NCBI RefSeq assembly: GCF_003438995.1
Contig: NZ_QSUN01000009.1
Location: forward strand, 57,175-121,174
Direction: 5' to 3'
DNA: 64,000 nucleotides
Source: Bacteroides sp. OM05-12
GTDB lineage: Bacteria > Bacteroidota > Bacteroidia > Bacteroidales > Bacteroidaceae
Positions 26,253 to 34,834 of the stretch are shown here, piece by piece (position 1 is the first letter of the stretch; each line of letters starts with the position of its first letter). The translations under genes and the position numbers were made by a program. The notes beneath the pieces were generated by a model. It was not told the origin of the DNA. It saw only the letters and a list, made by a program, of their open reading frames with translations, and ran no database searches.

Positions 26253-26780
26253 ATGAGGATATTAATTGTTCTAATAATATTGACAACTATTTCATGCATT
26301 AGTGATCGTTCTTCTTCTCCGAAACCCGTAGAAGATAGTCCTATAATCTACGAAATAAAGAATGACAACTTAAAAAAGGAGCTAAAACTTTTTTATAAAA
26401 CAGAATGTGCTAACTTTGTGTCTGAAGATAGTATCGTACTTATTTTAATTACGAGAAAACCCCCTTTGGTATATTATACTATTCGCTATGAAGAAAAAGC
26501 ATGGGTATTACAAGAAAACAAGAATCTATTCTTTGCAAAAATGGATGATAAAATAATTGCAGCATTACATGGTGAATATGAAGGTTACTACGAAATGACG
26601 AAAAGCGATCTTTTTATGCTCGAGAAATATGCATGGGGAGTTTATAAACAAATCTTTCCGTCACAATATTGGGATTATTTAAATAACGCTGAAAAAATAT
26701 GCAACATTTATTATAATCAACCGAAATGGATTTTAACGTTTAAAGATGGTATCTGTATTGAGAAAAAACGATATATATAA
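26253..26780 (+). CDS. Small lipoprotein, family 2 copy a (unknown function)
   Basis: This 175-residue protein starts with a lipoprotein signal (RILIVLIILTTISCIS, lipobox Cys15). It is the first of three tandem paralogs. Shared blocks are DSPIIYEIKNDNLKKELKLF near residue 28, FFAKMDDKIIA, KYAWGVYKQIFPSQYWDY near residue 128 and a C-terminal LTFKDGICIEKKRY. Its stop shares one base with the next start (TAATG), which indicates translational coupling. No known domain is recognised. It is predicted to be anchored in the envelope. Confidence 0.7.
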   Translation: MRILIVLIILTTISCISDRSSSPKPVEDSPIIYEIKNDNLKKELKLFYKTECANFVSEDSIVLILITRKPPLVYYTIRYEEKAWVLQENKNLFFAKMDDKIIAALHGEYEGYYEMTKSDLFMLEKYAWGVYKQIFPSQYWDYLNNAEKICNIYYNQPKWILTFKDGICIEKKRYI

Positions 26781-27298
26781 TGAAACACAGTTTATTAATA
26801 ATTAGTTTACTATTTATATTATCATGTACAGAGGATATGATTTTCCAGCCACGAGAACCTGTGCCTGACAGTCCAATCTTATACGAAATAAGAAATAAAG
26901 ACTTAAAAGAAGAATTACTTCTTTTTTCAAAGACAGAAGCTCCTTATTTTTTCAGTGCAGACAGTATAATTATAGTTTCAATCAAAAGACAACCTCCATT
27001 CACCTATTACAGAATCTTTTATGAAGAAAATGCCGATGTTGTTATGATGAATAAAAATGTTTTTTTCGCAAAGATAGACAATACTGTTATTGCTATACAA
27101 TACGAAAACAGCATGAATGCCCTTTGTATCCAAGAAAAATATGCATGGGGAATATACAAACAGATATTTCCCGAACAATATGCTACTTATATAGAGGGAT
27201 ATGAAAACATACCCAATATGTATAGAGATAGACCGGTATGGCTATTAACATTTAAAGATGGCATATGTATTAAAAAGAAAAAATATTTTACCGAATAA
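26780..27298 (+). CDS. Small lipoprotein, family 2 copy b (unknown function)
   Basis: This 172-residue protein has a lipoprotein signal (KHSLLIISLLFILSCTE, lipobox Cys16). It is the closest paralog of the preceding gene, with DSPILYEIRNKDLKEELLLF, KYAWGIYKQIFPEQYATY and LTFKDGICIKKKKYF. It overlaps the preceding stop by one base and ends two bases before the next gene. The three genes therefore look like one operon grown by tandem duplication. Function is unknown. Confidence 0.7.
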   Translation: MKHSLLIISLLFILSCTEDMIFQPREPVPDSPILYEIRNKDLKEELLLFSKTEAPYFFSADSIIIVSIKRQPPFTYYRIFYEENADVVMMNKNVFFAKIDNTVIAIQYENSMNALCIQEKYAWGIYKQIFPEQYATYIEGYENIPNMYRDRPVWLLTFKDGICIKKKKYFTE

Positions 27299-27300
27299 TT

Positions 27301-27813
27301 ATGAAAAAGATTCTTATAATACTTACAACTCTTGTTATTTCAATATCTTGTACAAAGAAACAAACCGGTGATAATGATGTTATTATTGCCTATACAATTG
27401 AAGATGATAGTTTACGGCATGCTATCAATAAGTTTATCCCACAAATTAAAGATTCTGCGCTTATACCGGTTTTAGAAATCACTCCTAAAGATATCTATGT
27501 ATATTACAAAATATATGGTGAAAACAATGCCTTTGCACTAATGAAGATTCCTGACCTTTTCTTTGCAAAAGCAGATGGACGTATTATTGCTGTAACATAT
27601 GGAGAAAAACCTGAAAATTACTATGACAATCCTGATTTTAGTATTAAAGAAGAATATGGTTGGAGCGTTTTAAAAGATATATTTCCCGAACAATACACAC
27701 TTTATAAACAAGGTAAAACAATTGAAACCCCTCAATACATACGACCTGTCCTGTCTTTAGATTATAGATATGGTATATGCAGAGGAAGTAAATATATTAA
27801 AGAAGTAAGATAA
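27301..27813 (+). CDS. Small lipoprotein, family 2 copy c (unknown function)
   Basis: This 170-residue protein has a lipoprotein signal (KKILIILTTLVISISCTK, lipobox Cys17). It is the most divergent of the three paralogs but keeps the order of blocks: YTIEDDSLRHAINKF, DLFFAKADGRIIAVTYGE, EEYGWSVLKDIFPEQYTLY and a C-terminal YRYGICRGSKY. Divergence of the N-terminal half with retention of the W-G...FPEQY block suggests that this block is structural. Function is unknown. Confidence 0.7.
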   Translation: MKKILIILTTLVISISCTKKQTGDNDVIIAYTIEDDSLRHAINKFIPQIKDSALIPVLEITPKDIYVYYKIYGENNAFALMKIPDLFFAKADGRIIAVTYGEKPENYYDNPDFSIKEEYGWSVLKDIFPEQYTLYKQGKTIETPQYIRPVLSLDYRYGICRGSKYIKEVR

Positions 27814-27924
27814 AAATACTATATAGATAGAAGAAACCGAGCCCAAATCAATCACGGGCAAACCATCCAAGTATATATAACTCAGAATACTCTCAAGATT
27901 CAACTCCTCTAAAATAACACAGTT

Positions 27925-28515
27925 ATGAATATATATATTTTTATTACACTTCTATTTATCACCGAATATTCTATATCCCAATTAAGTCAGGATAGTAATC
28001 AATTTGAGCGAAAATATATAACCGGTTATGATTGGAACAATGTGACTTTAACTCTTTATTCCAATAACACATACCAATTAACAAGTCTTTGGAATGTTGA
28101 TATGAATGAAGATGAAATCTCTAAAAATAGCCTTATCATCTGGTCAAGTGGCAAATACAATGATTCAAATGAAACAATCATTTGTACCAATTTTATTGAT
28201 TTGAGAAAACTAATTCTGAGTAAAAATAGTTCTTCTGATATATTTAAAATAGTAGACAGTACAGATTTCCATGTTTTATCTAATGAGAATAATTTTCATA
28301 AAGGATGGGAGTATAAAAATGATTCTATAATGTTTATTGGAAGTCTATTAGATGAAGATACTTTATTCTATATTCATTCAGAAAGCTTATCTAAAAAGAA
28401 TGAGCATGATTTTAAATACATATTATATAGGTGGGAAAATGGGGAAAAAAGGATTGTTTATCAAGTCTCCCCAAATAAAGATGATTACAAGTACAAACTT
28501 CCATGGAGAAAATAA
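27925..28515 (+). CDS. Secreted protein of unknown function
   Basis: This 196-residue protein begins with a hydrophobic signal peptide (NIYIFITLLFITEYSIS) and has no lipobox. The mature part is rich in Asn, Ser and aromatic residues and appears beta-rich (VTLTLYSNNTYQLTSLWN, about residues 41-58). It lacks Cys-based motifs apart from one TIICTN. It is not a paralog of the two families upstream, although it shares their AT-rich composition and exported nature. I do not recognise a family. Confidence 0.6.
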   Translation: MNIYIFITLLFITEYSISQLSQDSNQFERKYITGYDWNNVTLTLYSNNTYQLTSLWNVDMNEDEISKNSLIIWSSGKYNDSNETIICTNFIDLRKLILSKNSSSDIFKIVDSTDFHVLSNENNFHKGWEYKNDSIMFIGSLLDEDTLFYIHSESLSKKNEHDFKYILYRWENGEKRIVYQVSPNKDDYKYKLPWRK

Positions 28516-28560
28516 TCTTAAATTAGTTGTCTACATACCATATATTAATGTGATCCCTCC

Positions 28561-28685
28561 AAACAACTACTATTTTCTTTTAGACAGAATAGTTGTTTCA
28601 CATATTATGAGTTAGCTACTTCACCCGGGTGAGACAGCTAACTCACATACTGTGAAACAGCTATTGCACCTGTTGTGAGACAACT
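28561..28685. repeat. Nested palindrome array
   Basis: Several inverted repeats are nested around the 12-bp palindrome TCACCCGGGTGA (28621-28632). GAGTTAGCT (28609-28617) pairs with AGCTAACTC (28636-28644), and TGTTTCACA (28594-28602) pairs with TGTGAAACA (28651-28659). In addition AAACAACTA (28561-28569) pairs with TAGTTGTTT (28590-28598), and GTTGT-GAG-ACAAC (28672-28684) makes its own hairpin. The RNA would fold into a long interrupted stem on either strand. It sits between converging 3' ends, so bidirectional termination is one simple role. The rest of 28516-28790 holds nothing else I can name. Confidence 0.85.
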
Positions 28686-28790
28686 ACTTTATAACTACAA
28701 AAAGATTAATATCATGGGGAAAGGAGATTAGTTTTACTTATTCAATACAACAATTTCCCCTTAGGAATCACTGATTTACATCAAACAAAA

Positions 28791-29765
28791 TTATTTATTA
28801 ATGGCTCCACAGTGCGGACATTCCCCTTTATTACGGAGTTTCGCCCCACAATTACCGCAACGATAAGTGTAAAGGCCAATACTTCTCCTTGCCCTGACAA
28901 CAAAGAGAAAGACAAGAAGCAGGAGGAAAAGATACCCGATATAAAAAGATGTGGTATAGATAAAAAACAAATAGCAGAAAATGCAAACAGCGGAGAGTCC
29001 CAGTAAATAGAAGAAAGCGTTGGCAATGGATACCTGATGAAAAAGATCATCGAGCAGAGCAAGGGACACAACGATGATGAGCCATATACTCGTAATAAAC
29101 ATACCCAACAATGGCGGTAGCTTAAAAGGATTAAGCGTAGGATTGAAGTAATAATGCTCCCAGGTATCCGGTATGAAACTTTGCATAGTACCGTAAAGGG
29201 TTGCGGCAAAAGCCAACAAAACACATAAAAGCATCGGGTAAATACTATCTATATCATTGAAATAGACAAGCCTTATCTGTTTCTTGCGTATCGCACGACA
29301 GAGAATATAAACTGCAAACAGCAAGAACACGACAATAAAATAGACGGCATGACGGTTGCTGAACAGATGAATGAACTGCGATACAGGATCTACCGGGACG
29401 ATGTTCTCCAACAATGTACTTTCCCGTATCCATCCCTGTACCTCCTGATTATGGGCGACTTTTACCCAAAGGGAGTCAATACTGTCACCGGGCTGTGTCA
29501 TAAATTCCGCCACTACAATCCGCTCACCTTTATACACATTGCGAAATACATCTTTCACCGGCAATTGCTCCAAAGGCAAAGAATCCGCCTCAACCTTGAA
29601 ATTGGCATTTAAAGTATAATGATGCTCGGTCAGATAAGTCAAAGAATCTCTTGTCCGTTGCGGTATGTCCCAATCAGACATATCCGGACCGGGATAGTGG
29701 CAGGAAGTTACCATGCACAGTAAAAACAGTGCCGACAGCCCTATGATTCTCATTGCTTTACCCAT
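28791..29765 (-). CDS. Lipobox-bearing multi-pass membrane protein with C-terminal zinc ribbon
   Basis: This 324-residue protein starts (ATG at 29765) with a lipoprotein-type signal, IIGLSALFLLCMVTSCH. About 130 extracytoplasmic residues follow that look like an SH3-type beta domain (GERIVVAEFM, then VQGWIRESTLL). Four to six hydrophobic segments then follow from about residue 135. The C-terminus is a short zinc ribbon, YRCGNCGAKLRNKGECPHCG, with a CxxC-CxxC arrangement. The zinc ribbon would be cytosolic. The frame also opens at a GTG one codon earlier. It begins 4 bases after the U32 peptidase-like gene and is the last gene of the metA unit. Function is unknown. Confidence 0.65.
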   Translation of the reverse strand: MGKAMRIIGLSALFLLCMVTSCHYPGPDMSDWDIPQRTRDSLTYLTEHHYTLNANFKVEADSLPLEQLPVKDVFRNVYKGERIVVAEFMTQPGDSIDSLWVKVAHNQEVQGWIRESTLLENIVPVDPVSQFIHLFSNRHAVYFIVVFLLFAVYILCRAIRKKQIRLVYFNDIDSIYPMLLCVLLAFAATLYGTMQSFIPDTWEHYYFNPTLNPFKLPPLLGMFITSIWLIIVVSLALLDDLFHQVSIANAFFYLLGLSAVCIFCYLFFIYTTSFYIGYLFLLLLVFLFVVRARRSIGLYTYRCGNCGAKLRNKGECPHCGAINK

Positions 29766-29769
29766 CACA

Positions 29770-31599
29770 TCAAGCCTCTTTTATAACCAGCATCTCACAT
29801 TTACGGCAATCGAACTTCAAGCGGAAACGCTTACCATCACCCGCAACCAGATAATAGGGTTCCCGATAAGGCGAACGAACCTTTTGATGGGTAGGACACC
29901 ATCCCATCTTATATCTCAAACAATGCTTGCAAAACATCACAACCGTCTCTCCTTCCGGTTGTTGCTGTTCGAAAGCCGGTTGAACCGCTTGCACGCCATG
30001 TTCTTTATAGAATGAAGCAGCCTCGACATTCATCACATTCCCCAAATAAGTTAATTCCTGCTTCGGGAACAGATGATGGGTCGGTTTTATTTTAATGACC
30101 GGACGGCGATAATTTATCCTCCGTGCTTCAAGCAGCTTGTCCACAGCCAGACGGCGGAAGTCCGCAAGTACAGAAGCCGGAATAAACCAATTTTCACTAA
30201 AATCCAGCTGAATGGCGCGAGGCTCAAAAGGCGTATTTCCCAGTTTGCCCAATTGGTTTTTCAGATTCTCCTCCTGTGGAGTACGCGCCGGTTCTTTATC
30301 TCGTTGCAACATTAAAGTGACTGCATTATCGTCCTCGTCACGCAATTCCAAAGTAAAACCAAAGTTATTCTCTGCAAGAAGTATATCCACAGCAATCTTT
30401 CGCTCGGCAGATGGGCGTGAAAGTTGTCTTTCAAACTCCTGATCATAATTACGGTAAAGCACCGTGCGAGGTTTCACTTTAGGCATCTCCTGCGGAAAAA
30501 GTTTATTACCGTCTACCCGGTTCACCCGGAAGCCGCACAGCTTCCCCTGTTCGTCCAAAAAGCAGACACCATCGCCATTATTAAACGACTTCACCCCTGC
30601 TACCGTAAGGTAATTGCCCCGCAGTTCTTTCACTGTCCCCATCTCCTCTCCCAGTGACTTCGGAGTATCCATAGAAGAAATATCTCCTTCACGACCATGC
30701 AAAAAATAGTTTGTAAAGCCACGGCTGAAACTCTTTTCCGGTTGAGGCATGAAATCATACTTACAACTTCCGGAAGAGGAACGGACATATTCCGCCCTGC
30801 GTTTAAAAACCGCATCCAGTTTCTTGCGGTAATAAGCCGTAACGTTCTTCACATAAGATACGTCTTTCAGCCTTCCCTCTATCTTCAATGAAGTGGCTCC
30901 CGCATCAAGAAGCTGTTCCAGATTATCGCTCTGGTTCAAGTCTTTCAACGAAAGCAAATGTTTATTACGCACAATCGTATTACCTTCAGCATCTTCCAAA
31001 TTGAAAGCAAGCCGACAGAATTGCGCACACTCTCCCCGGTTGGCACTTCGTCCGTAACATGCCTGACTGACATAACATTGTCCGCTATAACTCACACAAA
31101 GTGCTCCATGCACAAATACCTCCAACGGCACATCACACGCCTCATGTATTCGTTGTATCTCCGCCAATGAAAGTTCGCGGGCAAGCACCACCTGCGTGAA
31201 ACCTGCCTCTGCAAGAAAACGCACCTTCTCCGGAGTACGATTATCCATCTGCGTACTGGCGTGCAATGGGATAGGCGGCAAATTCAAGCGGAGTAATCCC
31301 ATATCCTGAACAATCAATGCATCCACGCCTGCATGATAGAGTTCCCAAATCATTCGCTCTGTTTCGGCAAGCTCGTCATCACGAAGAATCGTGTTGACCG
31401 TCACATAAATACGGGCATTATATATATGTGCAAATTTCACCAGTTCCGCAATATCTTCCGGTGAATTACCGGCAGCAGCACGGGCACCGAACTTCGGCGC
31501 ACCGATATAGACAGCATCCGCCCCATGACGTATTGCTTCAATGCCACACTCAAGATTCTTGGCCGGAGCCAGCAATTCTATCTTCCTAACCGTTTTCAT
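29770..31599 (-). CDS. U32-family peptidase-like protein
   Basis: This 609-residue protein opens with the family start IELLAPAKNLECGIEAIRHG. It carries the U32 signature EVFVHGALCVSYSGQC near residue 165 and further conserved Cys residues, including a CYGRSANRGECAQFC segment. Several of these Cys residues likely bind an iron-sulfur cluster, as in TrhP/RlhA relatives that hydroxylate tRNA or rRNA. Two CxxC-like pairs sit in the C-terminal part (FCKHCLRYKMGWCP and KFDCRKCEML). Despite the name, an RNA-hydroxylation role is as likely as proteolysis. It is directly adjacent to metA (stop at 31600, start at 31599) and thus co-transcribed. Confidence 0.87.
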   Translation of the reverse strand: MKTVRKIELLAPAKNLECGIEAIRHGADAVYIGAPKFGARAAAGNSPEDIAELVKFAHIYNARIYVTVNTILRDDELAETERMIWELYHAGVDALIVQDMGLLRLNLPPIPLHASTQMDNRTPEKVRFLAEAGFTQVVLARELSLAEIQRIHEACDVPLEVFVHGALCVSYSGQCYVSQACYGRSANRGECAQFCRLAFNLEDAEGNTIVRNKHLLSLKDLNQSDNLEQLLDAGATSLKIEGRLKDVSYVKNVTAYYRKKLDAVFKRRAEYVRSSSGSCKYDFMPQPEKSFSRGFTNYFLHGREGDISSMDTPKSLGEEMGTVKELRGNYLTVAGVKSFNNGDGVCFLDEQGKLCGFRVNRVDGNKLFPQEMPKVKPRTVLYRNYDQEFERQLSRPSAERKIAVDILLAENNFGFTLELRDEDDNAVTLMLQRDKEPARTPQEENLKNQLGKLGNTPFEPRAIQLDFSENWFIPASVLADFRRLAVDKLLEARRINYRRPVIKIKPTHHLFPKQELTYLGNVMNVEAASFYKEHGVQAVQPAFEQQQPEGETVVMFCKHCLRYKMGWCPTHQKVRSPYREPYYLVAGDGKRFRLKFDCRKCEMLVIKEA

Positions 31600-32517
31600 C
31601 TATCTGATATCTTCAATATTATACGGTGTCTCCTGATATACATAATAGTTCAGCCAATTAGAAAATAACAGATTGGCATGTCCTCTCCAACGTACCAAAG
31701 GAGCATTGTCCGGGTTGTCTTCCCGATAATAATTCTTTGGCATCGGAATATCCAACCCCTTCGACAAATCACGTTTATATTCCGTATCAAGCGTATAAGG
31801 AGAGTATTCGGAATGTCCGGTCACAAAAAACTCACGCCCGCCACGCCCCATTACCATATAAACCCCCGACTCCTCACTCTCGGAGAGCAATTCCAGTTCA
31901 GGAACTTTCAGTATATCTTCACGCCTAACTTCCGTATGGCGGCTATGCGGAACAAAGAACACATCATCAAACCCTCTAAAAATACGATGATAAGGCGCAT
32001 TTAAAGTATGCCGGAAGACTCCGAACATCTTTTCTTTTAATGAATACTTAGGCACACCGTAATGATGGTATAATCCGGCTTGGGCTGCCCAGCAAATATA
32101 GAAAGTAGAAGTAACATGCGTTTGCGCCCAATCAAAGATATCCTTAATTTCATCCCAATAGCCCACTTCTTCAAAGTCCATCAGTTCCACCGGAGCACCG
32201 GTTATAATCATCCCGTCATACTTCTCATGGCGCATCTTCTCGAAGTCTTCATAGAACGCTTTCATGTGCTCTATCGGGGTATTCTTTGGTGTATGGCTCT
32301 TTATTTTCATGAACGAGATTTCCAACTGCAACGGGGTGTTGGATAGCAAACGTATTAAGTCAGTTTCCGTCGTAATCTTTAACGGCATCAGGTTTAATAT
32401 AACTATTCTCAGCGGACGAATATCCTGTTGGGTAGCACGTGAATTATCAATTACGAAGATGTTTTCCTCTTTTAAAAGCTCTATCGCAGGCAGTTTATCA
32501 GGTAAATTAAGTGGCAT
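31600..32517 (-). CDS. metA: Homoserine O-acyltransferase MetA, predicted acetyl-CoA type
   Basis: This 305-residue enzyme acylates homoserine in the first committed step of methionine synthesis. The catalytic residues are where the family has them: nucleophile Cys142 ([12 protein letters not shown]), His235 and Glu237 (VTGHSEY). Residue 111 is Glu ([10 protein letters not shown]), while E. coli succinyltransferase has Gly there. Structural work on MetA showed that Glu111 makes the enzyme acetyl-CoA specific, so O-acetylhomoserine is the predicted product although databases often say succinyltransferase. It is the first gene of a tight three-gene unit with its own -7 box. Confidence 0.92.
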   Translation of the reverse strand: MPLNLPDKLPAIELLKEENIFVIDNSRATQQDIRPLRIVILNLMPLKITTETDLIRLLSNTPLQLEISFMKIKSHTPKNTPIEHMKAFYEDFEKMRHEKYDGMIITGAPVELMDFEEVGYWDEIKDIFDWAQTHVTSTFYICWAAQAGLYHHYGVPKYSLKEKMFGVFRHTLNAPYHRIFRGFDDVFFVPHSRHTEVRREDILKVPELELLSESEESGVYMVMGRGGREFFVTGHSEYSPYTLDTEYKRDLSKGLDIPMPKNYYREDNPDNAPLVRWRGHANLLFSNWLNYYVYQETPYNIEDIR

Positions 32518-32548
32518 ATCTCTATCTGTCTATTAATCTGTTAGTCTG

Positions 32549-32556
32549 CAAAGTTA
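32549..32556 (-). promoter_or_regulatory. -7 box of metA
   Basis: TAACTTTG on the minus strand (32556-32549) lies 31 bases before the metA ATG. I see no SAM-riboswitch-like structure in the short gap. Confidence 0.6.
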
Positions 32557-32626
32557 AGCATTTTATTTCCCATTCTGCACTGGATCGGGTAATTTTAATA
32601 CACTTTTTAAACAATCCGCCGGAAAC

Positions 32627-32670
32627 AAACACTCCCGCAAAAGCCGGTTTCCGGTTCTGCGGGAGTGTTT
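32627..32670 (-). terminator. Strong terminator after the PNGase F-like gene
   Basis: AAACACTCCCGCA (32627-32639) and TGCGGGAGTGTTT (32658-32670) form a perfect 13-bp stem. A small inner CCGG-TTT-CCGG hairpin lies in the loop. It starts about 20 bases after the minus-strand stop at 32691. Confidence 0.88.
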
Positions 32671-32690
32671 ATACTTTTAATCTTTCCGGT

Positions 32691-34115
32691 TTACTTTTTT
32701 ATCAACTTATGCGTTTCAATCATTCCATTAGACAATTCGACATTAACCAAATACATACCGCCGGGATATGAAGATATATTTATAGGTCGATACTCTGAAG
32801 TGTGATACAATAATTTACCTTGTACATCACATATTTCCACATCGAGAATCGTTTCATTACTTTCAAGAGTAATCTGCTCCCCATCAAAAAACAAAGTCAC
32901 ATCTTGCTTGGGCGCCAATTCTTCTTCCACATCTGTCGGCAATTGCCCCTCCGTCAAGCCCTGAAAGAAAGCAGAAACTGGAATATCCCCCTGCTTATCG
33001 GCAAAGACCGCATCCGGAACAGATATTGTCAGTTTGTAATCACCGGCTTTCATTGCACCTAAGTTTATAATCCGATTGTCAATAACATCACCGGGACACC
33101 AATTACTAAAGGATTGCCAAGCCTCATCAGACTGCTTTGTCCGACCATAAATTCCGTTACCTTGTGTATTATATTTCCGGAAAGGTTCACAACTAGTACG
33201 CCCCGGCTTATAAGTCAGAACCAATTCTCTATCCTTAAACTTTCCGGCTTCATCCTTCCCCGTAATATAGACGTAATGCCAACGACGGTTATATTCTTCA
33301 CCACCGGCATTAGCACCATGATTGGAAGTAATCAAAACAATCTGTCCGTCCGTTACATCTTTCGGTACATAAAAACTATAAGTTTTCACCGTCTTGCCTA
33401 ATGTATCAGTAGCTATGCTATTATAATTATTCAGATTGTTTGCCATATATTCCGGCTTCTTGATAACAATCGGAACCAATACATTTTTATCGGTCAATCC
33501 TTTTGCCGGAGTATTAGTTGAAAACTCCAACGTTCCAAAGAACACATCACTACGTCCTGCACATCCCTTTATCTGCTCATTTGCGGCATAAGGAACTCCA
33601 AACAACTCAAACTCTAACCATAAATCGTACGTATCACGCAAGTCTTTATCTCTAAAAATAGAACTTAAATAATCCACCCGGTAAGAATAGGGGACGGTAT
33701 CCGGCTGCTTATTCTTATCCATAAAAGGAGTAATAAAACGTCCCAGCTCAATGCGAGTAATGTTGTTGTAGGGATCATAACCGTTCTTATAGACAAATGC
33801 CAGATTAATATTACCGATACGGTCATAGTTATCACAACAAGCTTTTACCCAAACATTCATCACAATCGAATCACCAAACTGGTCTAATTGTTCCGGAGTC
33901 ATTTTCACTGCATAAAGATAAGTATAGTTTCGAAGTATGCCATCTTCCTTAAACTTATCTTTATCCGGGTTATCCTTCACCCGATAACCATCATAGAAAA
34001 CAACTTCATCAAAAAGTCTCATAGTTGTATGTTCCTGCGAATACACATAGTTCGCAAAAAAGGACAGGAAAACAAGTCCTCCTAAAAACACTTTTAGAGT
34101 AGAGTGTACTTTCAT
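32691..34115 (-). CDS. Secreted PNGase F-like peptide-N-glycosidase
   Basis: This 474-residue exported protein (signal peptide to about residue 26, ending YVYSQ) resembles Elizabethkingia PNGase F, which removes whole N-glycans from asparagine. Matching blocks are KACCDNYDRIGN, whose Asp98 aligns with catalytic Asp60 of PNGase F (TCDEWDRYAN), then ELGRFITPF, a WLEFEL segment, GGEEYNRRWHYVYI and a late NWCPGDVIDNRI that matches GWCPG...TRI. The last 70 residues form a sorting-like domain ending GGMYLVNVELSNGMIETHKL. Action on host or dietary glycoproteins outside the cell is the likely role. It has its own promoter and terminator. Confidence 0.85.
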   Translation of the reverse strand: MKVHSTLKVFLGGLVFLSFFANYVYSQEHTTMRLFDEVVFYDGYRVKDNPDKDKFKEDGILRNYTYLYAVKMTPEQLDQFGDSIVMNVWVKACCDNYDRIGNINLAFVYKNGYDPYNNITRIELGRFITPFMDKNKQPDTVPYSYRVDYLSSIFRDKDLRDTYDLWLEFELFGVPYAANEQIKGCAGRSDVFFGTLEFSTNTPAKGLTDKNVLVPIVIKKPEYMANNLNNYNSIATDTLGKTVKTYSFYVPKDVTDGQIVLITSNHGANAGGEEYNRRWHYVYITGKDEAGKFKDRELVLTYKPGRTSCEPFRKYNTQGNGIYGRTKQSDEAWQSFSNWCPGDVIDNRIINLGAMKAGDYKLTISVPDAVFADKQGDIPVSAFFQGLTEGQLPTDVEEELAPKQDVTLFFDGEQITLESNETILDVEICDVQGKLLYHTSEYRPINISSYPGGMYLVNVELSNGMIETHKLIKK

Positions 34116-34142
34116 ATACTGTATGTTTTAATGTGTGATTTA

Positions 34143-34150
34143 CAAAGCTA
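34143..34150 (-). promoter_or_regulatory. -7 box of the PNGase F-like gene
   Basis: TAGCTTTG on the minus strand (34150-34143) lies 27 bases before the ATG at 34115. The remaining gap, 34151-34454, is AT-rich and shows no gene. Confidence 0.6.
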
Positions 34151-34454
34151 TAAAATAATTCCGATAATTATATAGCTATAATAAATTAATTTCAAACAAA
34201 AACATAGCAATATATATCTATCATATTCAAAAACATCACAACTTTGGCCCATCTAAGATATGAAGACGGCAACTAACAAAACAATATGGGAAGAAACTTA
34301 TTAACGACTCATACTTGCAGTTGTAGTACAAGGTCACTAATGATATAAACGTAATATAAAGTAGAAATCTATGTTTAAAGGTAGGATAACATCCGGTATT
34401 GACAAAGATTAGCCCACATTTATCCCGTTCAAATCCGAGGCTCCGAATTTTATT

Positions 34455-34493
34455 AAAGATAATTTATAGCTAACTATGAAGTCTTTTATCTTT
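34455..34493 (-). terminator. Possible terminator after the 69-residue protein gene
   Basis: AAAGATAA (34455-34462) and TTATCTTT (34486-34493) pair, with an inner ATAG-CTAA-CTAT hairpin at 34466-34477. It starts 8 bases after the stop of the minus-strand gene. The stem is AT-rich and the call is tentative. Confidence 0.35.
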
Positions 34494-34500
34494 CCGATTA

Positions 34501-34710
34501 CTATATTTTCGAATTGTGCAACTTCTTATAAACTTCAATACGAACTTCCCGTTCAGCCGGAGAAAGATGAGCCGGAAGTTCAATTGTAGTCCGCGGAGTA
34601 ATTGCTACAAGAACCACCTCACCCACTTTCTTCTTATAGTCATTCAACATATTCTCTGCCTGTTGATTAGGCGAGATAACGCCTGTTTTCATAATATTAC
34701 TTTTTGCCAT
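34501..34710 (-). CDS. Small basic protein of unknown function in the cold-shock cluster
   Basis: This 69-residue protein has no signal peptide or membrane segment. It contains AENMLNDYKKKVGEVV, then an ELPAHLSPAEREVRIEVYKK helix near the C-terminus. I do not recognise a family. It lies 124 bases downstream of the cold-shock gene on the same strand and shares the MAKS start with it. Its coding look (even codon use, tight fit between hairpin and gap) makes it more likely real than a chance frame. Confidence 0.6.
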   Translation of the reverse strand: MAKSNIMKTGVISPNQQAENMLNDYKKKVGEVVLVAITPRTTIELPAHLSPAEREVRIEVYKKLHNSKI

Positions 34711-34834
34711 ACTTTGAATTATACTTTTTAGTTCGTATTTATCAAAAAAAACAACTCCAACTTACCAAACAACTCAACCCTAACTAATCCATTTGATCAT
34801 AAAACGGTTCAGCATTATAAGCGCAAGCGCAAAA

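Noticed and set aside
28561..28685. Possible CRISPR-like array
   Set aside because: The words are alternately inverted, differ in length and have no regular spacers; nothing resembling cas genes is in the window.
24577..28790. Prophage or integrative element
   Set aside because: There is no integrase, structural, conjugation or tRNA-site sequence; only small exported-protein genes and repeats are present.
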